Of a stretch of 7,861 nucleotides of DNA, positions 1 to 6,766 are shown in pieces; positions within the stretch are counted from its first letter, which is position 1; every line of letters begins with the position of its first letter. The translations under genes were made by a program, and so were the position numbers. Under the pieces are notes generated by a model. That model was given only the letters and a program-made list of their open reading frames with translations. It searched no databases and was not told the DNA's origin. The stretch comes from Xanthobacteraceae bacterium (GTDB taxonomy: Bacteria > Pseudomonadota > Alphaproteobacteria > Rhizobiales > Xanthobacteraceae), in contig JASHQO010000111.1 of NCBI GenBank assembly GCA_030039105.1, forward strand, positions 1-7,861, read 5' to 3'.

Positions 1-1594
1 CCGGTGCTCGTGGTCGGCGGCGGGCCGGTCGGTCTGGCACTGGCCGGCGACCTCGGCTGGCGCGGCATTGCCTGCGTGCTGATCGAGCAGACCGACGGCT
101 CGATCTACCAGCCGCGCATGGATCTCGTCGGCATCCGCACCATGGAGTTCTGCCGGCGCTGGGGGCTGGTGCCGGCGGTCGAAACCTCGCCCTACCCGCG
201 CGACTACGCCCAGGACAACATCTATCTGACCAGCTTGACCGGCTATGAGCTCGGCCGCGAGCGCTTTCCCGGCATCGGCCAGGCGCCACCGCCGCAGGAA
301 AGCCCGCAACGGCGCGAGCGCTGCCCCCAGAACATGTTCGATCCGATCCTGCGTGCCTTCGCGGGCGCGCAGAAAGGCGTCACCTTGCGCTACCGCACCC
401 GCCTCGTCTCGTTTTCGCAAAACGCCGATGCGGCGAGAGCCGTGGTCGAGAATGCCGAGACCGGGGCCCGCGAAGAGATCGCGGCGCGCTACATCGTCGG
501 CTGCGACGGCGCGCGTAGCCTCGTGCGCGAGACGCTCGGCATCGCCATGCAAGGCAATCCGATCCTGACCCACACCACCAACGTCATCTTCCGCTGCCCG
601 CACCTGCTATCGCTGCACGACAAGGGCAAGGCCTACCGCCACATCTTCATCGGCCCGGAAGGCACCTGGTCGACCATCGTTGCCATCAACGGTCGCGACG
701 AGTGGCGCTTCTCCATCATCGGCGGCGCCGAGCAGCGCGACTACACCAAGCCCGAGATCGAAGCGGCGATCCGCCGCGCCGTCGGCCGCGATTTCGACTT
801 CGAGATTTTGAGCGTGCTGCCGTGGGTGCGCCGCGAGCTGGTCGCCGAGCGCTATCGCAACGGCCGCGGTTTCATCGCCGGCGATGCCGCCCACGTCATG
901 TCGCCGACCGGCGGCTTCGGCATGAACACCGGCATCCAGGACGCGGTCGATCTGTCGTGGAAGCTTGCCGCCGTGCTCGAAGGCTGGGGCGGCGACGGCC
1001 TGCTCGATTCCTACACGATCGAGCGCCAGCCGATCGGCACGCGCAACGTCACCGAGGCGAGCGGCAATCTGCGCCGCATGCTGTCGGTGCCGCCGCACCC
1101 CGATCTGCTCGACGACACGCCGCAGGGCGCCGCGACCCGGGAAAAAGTCGGCCGCGAATTCTCCGAGACCATGCGCCGCGAGTGGTTCACGCTGGGCGCC
1201 CATCTCGGCTATCGCTATGAAGGCTCGCCGATCTGTTGGCCGGACGGCGCCGCCCGACGATCCGCGCACTTACCTGCCGACCGCGCGCCCGGGCCACCGT
1301 GCGCCGCATGCCTATTTGGCCGACGGCCGCTCGACCCTCGACCTGTTCGGCCGCGGCTTTGTATTGCTCGGCTTTGACGCCGATGCCGGCGACGCGGCGC
1401 CGCTCTTGGAGGCCGCGCGCAAGCATCGGGTGCCGATCGCATTCCGCGCAATTTCCGAGCCGCACGTCGCCGCGCTCTACGAACGCCGGTTCGTGCTGGT
1501 GCGCCCCGACGGCCATGTCGCCTGGCGCGACGACCGCATTCCGGCAGAGCCGCTCCGCGTTATCGACGTGGTGCGCGGTACGGCCCCGCTGTAG
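1..1594 (+). CDS. FAD-dependent aromatic-ring monooxygenase (PheA/TfdB/MhpA-like), 5' partial and frameshifted
   Basis: This is a flavin monooxygenase that would hydroxylate an aromatic ring using NAD(P)H and O2 in the cytoplasm. The open frame is already coding at base 1 and reaches the dinucleotide-binding GGGPVG at 16-33 after only five codons, so just a short N-terminus is missing to the left. Further family marks are the CDGARS (DG) motif near 502-519 and the FAD-ribityl motif GDAAHVMSPTGGFGMNTG near 880-933. The C-terminal thioredoxin-like domain has LADGRSTLDLFGRGF and ends with VLVRPDGHVAWRDD, typical of phenol-hydroxylase-like enzymes. The frame breaks between about 1245 and 1255. 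Upstream coding uses the frame of base 1; from about 1250 the conserved tail (PPDDPRTYLPTARPGHRAPH) continues in the frame of base 2, which fits one extra base or two missing bases. Without correction the protein gains an unrelated tail ending at 1377. Rejoined, it would be about 530 residues, normal for the family. The TAG stop at 1592-1594 lies in the repeat that follows. Family is confident; the substrate is unknown, with a hydroxybenzoate-type compound possible given the cupin neighbour. Confidence 0.88.
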
Positions 1595-1670
1595 GATGGG
1601 TCGAGCAAAGCGAAACCCATCAAGCAGCCGCTGCGCCCCGACGATGGATTTCGCTTCGCTCGACCCACCC
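1594..1670. repeat. Dispersed palindromic intergenic repeat (GGGTCGAGC...GCTCGACCC hairpin)
   Basis: Two 25-nt arms, 1597-1621 and 1643-1667, are inverted copies matching at 23 of 25 positions, around a 21-nt loop (1622-1642). With one further mismatch the pairing extends to 1594-1670. The mismatches are A1607 opposite C1657 and C1616 opposite A1648. From general knowledge, this sequence resembles a short repeat scattered between genes in many Bradyrhizobium-like and other proteobacterial genomes; it is recognisable by the spurious peptide GRAKRNPS it gives when translated, and that peptide reads from both arms here. A T5 run (1675-1679) follows the hairpin, so on the + strand it could also end or attenuate transcription between the monooxygenase and the cupin gene. 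No transposase is present; such elements are non-autonomous. The palindrome is seen directly, while family identity is from memory. Confidence 0.85.
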
Positions 1671-1674
1671 ACCG

Positions 1675-1679
1675 TTTTT
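1675..1679 (+). terminator. Possible rho-independent terminator or attenuator tail
   Basis: A run of five T lies four bases after the outer end of the long hairpin formed by the repeat at 1594-1670, and directly before the GAGG ribosome-binding site of the cupin gene. A stable stem followed by T's is the shape of an intrinsic terminator, so readthrough from the monooxygenase into the cupin gene may be reduced. The T run is short and offset from the stem, so the call is weak. Confidence 0.3.
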
Positions 1680-1690
1680 AGAGGCACCCG

Positions 1691-2686
1691 ATGCAGGTTC
1701 CCTCCCGAGACGAACTCGCCCAATCCGGAACGCTTGAAGATCTCTACGGCAAGCTCGGCCGGATCGGTATCGCGCCGGGCTGGGCCAAATCGACGCCCTC
1801 GCTGTGGCCGGCGCCACGCAGGCATTTCGCGCCGGCGCACTGGAAATACGAGCAGGCGCGCGGCGCCCTCGACGCCGCCGGCCGGCTGATCAACACCGAG
1901 CTCGCCGAGCGGCGCAATCTCATTCTATTCAATCCGGCGTCGACCAACAGCTACGGCACGGTGCGCACCATGGTGGCGGCGTATCAGATGATCATGCCGG
2001 GCGAATGGGCGCGCTCGCACCGTCACACGCCGAATGCGTTGCGCCTCATTCTCGATTCCGAGGCCGGCACCTATACCGAGGTCGATGGCGTCAAGATCGC
2101 CATGGAGCCGGGCGATGTGCTGCTGACGCCGAACTGGTCGAGCCACGGTCACGGCAACGACAGCCGCGCCAACGCCTACTGGCTCGACTTCCTCGATGTG
2201 CCGCTGGTGCAGCTCCTGGAGCCGATGTTCTTCGAGCCGGCCGAGGAGGCAGGCGAGGCCCACGCCTCAAACAGCACGCCGCCGACCAAGGAATCGCCGT
2301 TCGTGTTCCCGCTGAGCCAGACGCTCAAGCGCCTCGATGCGGCGGCGCCGACGCCGACGGGATATTTCGGCACCTCGGTCGAGCTCGGCAATCCGGCCAT
2401 GGACACGATCGGCCTGCACATGATGCGGCTTGTCCCGAAAGGCAAAACCGCGCCGTATCGCACTACGGCGAACAATCTCTATGCCGCGGTCAAGGGATCC
2501 GGCGCGACCACGGTCGATGGCGAGCGCTTCGAATGGCGCCGCGGCGACGTCATCGCGGCGCCGGCGTGGCTGCCGCACTTCCACGAAGCGTCCGGCGACG
2601 CGCTGTTGCTGCGCGTCACCGACGAACCGGTGATGCAGCGGCTCGGCTTCCATCGCGTCGCGGGCGAAACGCCCGCGGCGCACTGA
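1691..2686 (+). CDS. Gentisate 1,2-dioxygenase-like bicupin protein
   Basis: The product of 331 residues is a probable Fe(II) ring-cleaving dioxygenase of the gentisate / salicylate / 1-hydroxy-2-naphthoate dioxygenase family, which opens gentisate-type rings to maleylpyruvate-type products in the cytoplasm. The N-terminal cupin has HRHTPNALRLIL with His110 and His112, then the second motif GDVLLTPNWSSHGHG with His152 as the likely third metal ligand. The C-terminal cupin (about 245-312) keeps the fold-type sequence (DVIAAPAWLPHFHEASGDALLLRVTDEP), but its first motif reads PYRTTANN with no HxH, so it probably binds no metal. This agrees with relatives that carry iron only in the N-terminal cupin. 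The length is close to the family's usual 340-380. Start ATG 1691 is supported by GAGG at 1681-1684, six bases upstream. The co-directional monooxygenase 96 nt upstream could make its hydroxylated substrate, although a palindromic repeat separates the genes. Gentisate is the default guess for the substrate; other ortho- or para-dihydroxy or salicylate-like acids are possible. Confidence 0.85.
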   Translation: MQVPSRDELAQSGTLEDLYGKLGRIGIAPGWAKSTPSLWPAPRRHFAPAHWKYEQARGALDAAGRLINTELAERRNLILFNPASTNSYGTVRTMVAAYQMIMPGEWARSHRHTPNALRLILDSEAGTYTEVDGVKIAMEPGDVLLTPNWSSHGHGNDSRANAYWLDFLDVPLVQLLEPMFFEPAEEAGEAHASNSTPPTKESPFVFPLSQTLKRLDAAAPTPTGYFGTSVELGNPAMDTIGLHMMRLVPKGKTAPYRTTANNLYAAVKGSGATTVDGERFEWRRGDVIAAPAWLPHFHEASGDALLLRVTDEPVMQRLGFHRVAGETPAAH

Positions 2687-2694
2687 TCGCGGGC
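2657..2694. terminator. GC-rich hairpins at the convergent 3' ends of the cupin and receptor genes
   Basis: GCGGGCG (2660-2666), AAA loop, CGCCCGC (2670-2676) forms a perfect 7-bp stem that extends outward by C2659-G2677. The right arm can instead pair with CGCGGGC at 2688-2694 (GCCCGCG 2671-2677, 10-nt loop), giving a mutually exclusive second hairpin across the stop codon. The two genes converge here with only 13 nt between them (2687-2699). There is no T tract on either strand, so intrinsic termination is doubtful; the structure could equally be coincidental GC-rich symmetry. Confidence 0.3.
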
Positions 2695-2699
2695 GCCGG

Positions 2700-4175
2700 T
2701 CAAACCGCGACTTTGTCGAGGAAAGCCTCGATTTCGGCGCGCAGATTGCCGACCGAGGTATCGACCGATTGCGAGGCGGTCAGCACGGTCTCGGCCGCGG
2801 CGCGGGTGCCGATCGCGGCTTCCGAGACCTTGCCCAGGGCGGAGACGACCAGGTTCGTGCCGCTTGCGGCGTTCACCGCGTTGCGCGAAATCTCCGACGT
2901 GGCGGTGCTCTGCTCCAGAATCGAGGCCGCGGCGCTCGCCGTGCGGGTCGAGATTTCGTTCATGCTCTCTTCGATGCCGTGCACCGCTTCGACCGCGCTG
3001 CCGGTCGACTGCTGCACCGCCAGGATGTGACGGGCGATCTCCTCGGTCGCCTTGGCGGTCTCCACCGCGAGCGATTTGACTTCGGCGGCGACCACGGCAA
3101 AGCCGCGTCCTGCCTCGCCGGCCCGCGCCGCCTCGATAGTGGCGTTGAGCGCAAGGAGGTTGGTCTGGCCGGCGATGTTGCGAATGAGCGCCACGACGTC
3201 GCCGATCTTCTGCGCGGCCTGCGCCAGCCCGGCATATTCGCCGTTGGTGGCCTTGGCGTTGCTCGCGGCGTTGCCGACCAACGCGGTGGTCTCGGCGAGC
3301 TGCTGATTGATCTCTTCGATCGAGGCCGACAATTCCTCGGCCGCGCCGGCGACCAGCGACACATTGGCTGAGGCGTCGTTCGATTCGCGCAGCGCGCCCT
3401 CGGCATGGCGCGTGGTGTCGTGCGACGAGCCGATCAGCGCGTTGGCGGTCGACTTCATGGCATCGGCCGATCTGCTGACGGTGCCGAGCACTTCCTCGAC
3501 GCGGCCGCGAAACGACGCGATTGCGCTTTCGGTGGTGAGCCGGCGATTCTCCTGCGCCAACATGGTGTCGCGCTGCTGTTCCAGCCGCTGCCGCTCGGTG
3601 ATGTCTTCGTGGGTCGCCACCCAGCCGCCGTCGGGCATCGGCTGGCGGACGACGCGGATCAGCCGGCCGTCGGCAAGCTCATCGACCCGGCTCGATATCT
3701 TTTCCGACGAATGCTTCTCCAGCGCGCCGAGCTTCTTGTCCACCGCGCCGGCGCTGTTGTCGCCCTTGAGAATGCCGTTCGTGACCCGGTGCGCGATAAT
3801 GGCTTCGTGGCTGGTGCCGACCTTCAGCAATTCCGGCGGCAGGCGATAGAGGCCCGCATAGCGTTCATTCCAGGTGACCAGCCGCTTGTCGCCGTCGAAC
3901 ATGCACAGTCCGTGTGTCATGTTGTCGAGCGCGGTGGTGAAGCGCAGATTGGTTTGCTCGAGCGACAATTGCCGACGAATGCCGGCCGTGACGGTGATGA
4001 GCTCGAGAAGCGTCAGCACCGCGGCCGCGGCAAAATAGATCGAGCGCAGATGCTGGAAGCCGGGCTCGCTGCGCGCATCGGGCAGAACGAAAAACAGGCC
4101 GATCCACAGGACGGCGACGATCGCCAAGCCGAAAAGCGGCGCGGGCTGCAGCAGGGCGCGGAGGTGTGGAGGCAC
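2700..4175 (-). CDS. Methyl-accepting chemotaxis protein with two TM helices and a cytoplasmic PAS domain
   Basis: This is a chemoreceptor of 491 residues that would signal through CheW/CheA to the flagellar motor. Two hydrophobic helices at about 14-31 (LFGLAIVAVLWIGLFFVL) and 46-64 (IYFAAAAVLTLLELITVTA) are joined by only about 14 residues, so there is no periplasmic ligand-binding domain. A PAS domain follows at about 78-195 (ALDNMTHGLCMFDGDKRLV, ending GGWVATHEDITERQRLE), resembling PAS_7 proteins common in rhizobia. The signalling coiled coil spans about 215-488, with the tip NLLALNATIEAARAGEAGRG near 339-358 and FAVVAAEV just after it. No HAMP domain and no C-terminal CheR-docking pentapeptide are evident. 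GTG at 4175 is taken as the start; it has no clear Shine-Dalgarno, and the in-frame stretch upstream to the stop at 4242 offers no ATG, so the start is uncertain. The receptor is transcribed against its neighbours. Input through the PAS domain (redox, metabolic state or a cytoplasmic ligand) is an inference. Confidence 0.92.
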   Translation of the reverse strand: MPPHLRALLQPAPLFGLAIVAVLWIGLFFVLPDARSEPGFQHLRSIYFAAAAVLTLLELITVTAGIRRQLSLEQTNLRFTTALDNMTHGLCMFDGDKRLVTWNERYAGLYRLPPELLKVGTSHEAIIAHRVTNGILKGDNSAGAVDKKLGALEKHSSEKISSRVDELADGRLIRVVRQPMPDGGWVATHEDITERQRLEQQRDTMLAQENRRLTTESAIASFRGRVEEVLGTVSRSADAMKSTANALIGSSHDTTRHAEGALRESNDASANVSLVAGAAEELSASIEEINQQLAETTALVGNAASNAKATNGEYAGLAQAAQKIGDVVALIRNIAGQTNLLALNATIEAARAGEAGRGFAVVAAEVKSLAVETAKATEEIARHILAVQQSTGSAVEAVHGIEESMNEISTRTASAAASILEQSTATSEISRNAVNAASGTNLVVSALGKVSEAAIGTRAAAETVLTASQSVDTSVGNLRAEIEAFLDKVAV

Positions 4176-4435
4176 GCGAGGACAGCCGCTTGAAAAGGAC
4201 TTTCTGGCGTGGTTGATGCCACGCCTCCGGTTCCATTTTGGTTAAAACATTTCTGCGGGGTTAAATCGGCGGCTTTCACCGCTCGTTAACGCGGCTCGGC
4301 GCCGGCGCGGCGGCCCGATCGGGGCAGACCATAAGCCGCGCGCAATCCAGCCCGCGCGAACGGAAATGGCGGTAGCCCCACCCGACGCGCTATGAGAATA
4401 TCGGCGCCCCCGCAATCGACTTGATCTATCGCATC
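4176..4435. promoter_or_regulatory. Divergent intergenic region with TTAA-type motifs, probable promoters for the receptor and the Mo-hydroxylase
   Basis: This 260-nt stretch separates two divergent genes and holds no convincing reading frame. An AT-richer island contains GGTTAAA twice (4240-4246 and 4259-4265, 19 nt apart) and the palindrome CGTTAACG (4284-4291). On the minus strand these read TTAACCAA and TTAACCCC, close to the alphaproteobacterial CtrA half-site TTAACCAT, but no canonical TTAA-N7-TTAA spacing occurs. Nearer the receptor start, GGCGTGG (4206-4212) and CCACGCC (4219-4225) form a perfect 7-bp hairpin with a 6-nt loop that would lie in the receptor's leader. I could not assign -35/-10 boxes with confidence on either strand. 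Confidence 0.4.
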
Positions 4436-6766
4436 ATGAGCGCAGGCATTGGAGCAACGGTACGCCGTAAGGAGGACGCGCGCCTCATTACCGGCCGCGG
4501 CAATTACAGCGACGACTTCAATCTCCCCGGCCAGGCCTACGGTGCCGCGGTACGCTCGCCGCATGCCCACGCGCGCATCCGCGGCATCGATACGACCGCC
4601 GCGCGAGCCGTGCCCGGCGTGCTCGCGGTGCTCACCGGCAAGGACGCGCTCGCCGACGGGCTCAAGCGCATTCCACATCTCGCCGCCGCCGGCACGCCGC
4701 CGGACATCGTCCTGCACAACCGCGACGGCTCGCCGGTGCCGGCGGCGCCGCATCACGTGTTGCCGGCCGATCGCGTCCGTCACGTCGGCACCTGCGTCGC
4801 CTTCGTCATCGCCGAGACCGTGGCTCAGGCCAAAGATGCCGCCGAGAAGGTCGTGGTCGACTACGAGCCGCTGCCGGCGGTGATCGATGCCAAGGCCGCG
4901 GTCGAACCGAACGCACCGCGGCTCTACGACGATCTGTCGAACGTCATGATCGACGCCGAGGTCGGCGACGCCAAGGCAACCGACGAGGCGTTCGCGCGCG
5001 CCGCTCACGTGACGCGGCTCGACACCTGGGTCAATCGCGTCACCGGCGTGCCGATGGAGCCGCGTGCCGCGGTCGGCGTGTACGACCCGGCGACCCAGCG
5101 CTACACGCTCTACGCCGGCTCCGGCGGCATCGTGCGCCAGAAGAAAGAGATTGCCGGCATCCTCGGCGTGCCGTTTGAGGCGGTGCGCGTCGTCGCCCAT
5201 GAGATCGGCGGCAATTTCGGCACCCGCAACAGCTTCTTTCCCGAATTCGCGCTCGTCGTCTGGGGCTCGCGCAAGGTCGGCCGTCCGGTGAAATGGACCG
5301 CCGAGCGCCACGAAGCTTTCATCAGCGATTACATGGGCCGCGATCTCACGGTCTCGGCCGAGCTGGCGCTCGATGCCGAGGGCCATTTTCTGGCGCTGCG
5401 CACCTCGAACCTCAGCAATGTCGGCGCCCATTCCGGCTCCTACGTGCCGCTGGTGAAGGGCGTCGGCCTCGCCACCGCCGGCTATCGCATTCCGCTGTCC
5501 TACATCCGCGCGCGCGCCGTGCTCTCGACCACTATGTGCACCACGCCGTACCGCAGCGCCGGCCGGCCCGAGGTCATCTACGTGATCGAGCGGCTGATCG
5601 ACAAAGCCGCCCAGGAGCATGGCTTCGATCGCGTCGCGCTGCGCAAGCGCAATCTCATCCCGCCGTCGGCCTTCCCCTACAAAAACCCGCAAGGCATCAC
5701 TTACGACAACGGCACCTACCGCGCGGTGATGGATCGCGCCATGGCGCTCGGCGACTGGTCGGGCTTCAAGCGCCGCCGCGCCGAAGCCCGCAAGCGCAAG
5801 CGCCTGCGCGGCATCGGCCTGTGCTGTTATCTGGAAACCACCGGCGGCTATCCGCGCGAGCGCGCCGACGTCACGGTGCATCCGCAAGGCAAGGTCGACG
5901 TCGTGGTCGGCACGCTGTCGAGCGGCCAGAGCCACGAGACCACGTTTGCGCAATGCGTCTCGGAGTGGCTCGGCGTGCCGTTCGACGACGTCAACGTCAT
6001 CGAGAGCGACACCGATATCGTGAAAGAAGGCGGCGGCTCGCATTCGGCGCGTTCGATGCGGCTCGCCGGCATCGTCATGGGCAACGCCTCCGACATGATC
6101 GTCGACAAGGGCAAGAAGATCGCCGCCCACATGCTGGAAACCGCCGAGGAGGATATCGGCTTCGCCGGCGGCCGCTTCACGGTGAAGGGCACCGACCGCT
6201 CGGTCGGGATTTTCGACGTCGCCAGGGCCGCCGCCGAAGACAGGGATATGCCCGAACAATTGAGCGGACCGCTCGCCGCGACCTCCGACGAGACCATCAA
6301 GCAGCTCGGCTTTCCCTACGGCGCGCATGTCTGCGAGGTCGAGATCGATCCGGAAACCGGCAAGCTCGATCTCGTCAATTACACCGCCGTCGACGACGTC
6401 GGCCGCGCCATCAACCCGATGGTGGTCGACGGCCAGACCCACGGCGGCGCCGCCCAAGGCATCGGCCAGGCGTTGTGGGAATGCTGCAGCTACGACGCCG
6501 ACGGCCAGCTCCTCGCCGCGTCGTTCATGGACTACGCCATGCCGCGCGCCGACTATCTGCCGTCCTTCACCACCGACATCAGCCAGGTATTGACCCCGAC
6601 CAACCGGCTGGGCGTGCGCGGCGCCGGCGAAGGCGGCACCACCGGCGCGCTCGGCGCCGTGGTCAACGCGGTGGTCGACGCGCTCGCCGAATTCGGCGTG
6701 ACCCATATCGAAATGCCGGTGACGCCGGAACGCATCTGGCAAGCAATCAAGTCAGCCAGGCCGTGA
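4436..6766 (+). CDS. Molybdopterin-binding large subunit, xanthine dehydrogenase / CO dehydrogenase (CoxL-like) family
   Basis: This is a molybdenum hydroxylase catalytic subunit of 776 residues, usual for the L subunit of three-subunit enzymes. Such enzymes hydroxylate a carbon next to nitrogen or an aldehyde/aromatic carbon using water, passing electrons to 2Fe-2S and FAD subunits. It begins with IGATVRRKEDARLITGRGNY, the typical N-terminus, followed by the a/b hammerhead domain (about 17-125). Cofactor-contact segments include EIGGNFGTRN, GTLSSGQSHETTFAQ and EGGGSHSARSMR. The active-site loop is PYRSAGR at 371-377, not the AYxCSFR of true (form I) CO dehydrogenase, so CO oxidation is unlikely. 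The catalytic glutamate is E732 in VRGAGEGG. ATG 4436 fits the family N-terminus; an in-frame TTG at 4421 is an alternative, and neither has a visible Shine-Dalgarno. No 2Fe-2S or FAD subunit gene is next to it here: a chemoreceptor lies upstream and a crotonase downstream. Substrate unknown. Bases 4286-6742 on the opposite strand are open, but this is a composition shadow. Confidence 0.92.
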   Translation: MSAGIGATVRRKEDARLITGRGNYSDDFNLPGQAYGAAVRSPHAHARIRGIDTTAARAVPGVLAVLTGKDALADGLKRIPHLAAAGTPPDIVLHNRDGSPVPAAPHHVLPADRVRHVGTCVAFVIAETVAQAKDAAEKVVVDYEPLPAVIDAKAAVEPNAPRLYDDLSNVMIDAEVGDAKATDEAFARAAHVTRLDTWVNRVTGVPMEPRAAVGVYDPATQRYTLYAGSGGIVRQKKEIAGILGVPFEAVRVVAHEIGGNFGTRNSFFPEFALVVWGSRKVGRPVKWTAERHEAFISDYMGRDLTVSAELALDAEGHFLALRTSNLSNVGAHSGSYVPLVKGVGLATAGYRIPLSYIRARAVLSTTMCTTPYRSAGRPEVIYVIERLIDKAAQEHGFDRVALRKRNLIPPSAFPYKNPQGITYDNGTYRAVMDRAMALGDWSGFKRRRAEARKRKRLRGIGLCCYLETTGGYPRERADVTVHPQGKVDVVVGTLSSGQSHETTFAQCVSEWLGVPFDDVNVIESDTDIVKEGGGSHSARSMRLAGIVMGNASDMIVDKGKKIAAHMLETAEEDIGFAGGRFTVKGTDRSVGIFDVARAAAEDRDMPEQLSGPLAATSDETIKQLGFPYGAHVCEVEIDPETGKLDLVNYTAVDDVGRAINPMVVDGQTHGGAAQGIGQALWECCSYDADGQLLAASFMDYAMPRADYLPSFTTDISQVLTPTNRLGVRGAGEGGTTGALGAVVNAVVDALAEFGVTHIEMPVTPERIWQAIKSARP

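Noticed and set aside
1594..1670. A CRISPR repeat or tRNA-like structure in the palindromic element
   Set aside because: There is a single inverted pair with no direct-repeat/spacer periodicity and no cloverleaf features.
1187..1840. Minus-strand frames over the monooxygenase end and the repeat
   Set aside because: Their apparent peptide similarity to database entries would come from translated copies of the palindromic repeat (GRAKRNPS-type peptides), not from a real gene.
1804..3030. A 408-codon plus-strand frame spanning the cupin gene and part of the receptor
   Set aside because: It crosses two well-supported genes in a different frame or strand, with Arg/Ala-rich sequence and no domain.
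4013..4279. An alternative minus-strand frame starting with ATG at 4279 ahead of the receptor
   Set aside because: It is out of frame with the receptor's membrane helices and PAS domain, and its sequence becomes Cys/Ser/Arg-rich shadow after 4175.
5540..5570. True CO dehydrogenase (coxL form I)
   Set aside because: The active-site loop is PYRSAGR and lacks the cysteine of AYxCSFR, so the gene is only CoxL-like.
4286..6742. An 818-codon open frame on the minus strand opposite the Mo-hydroxylase
   Set aside because: Its translation is rich in H, D, G, R and A with no recognisable domain, and it mirrors the strong third-position GC bias of the true plus-strand gene. It is a composition shadow.
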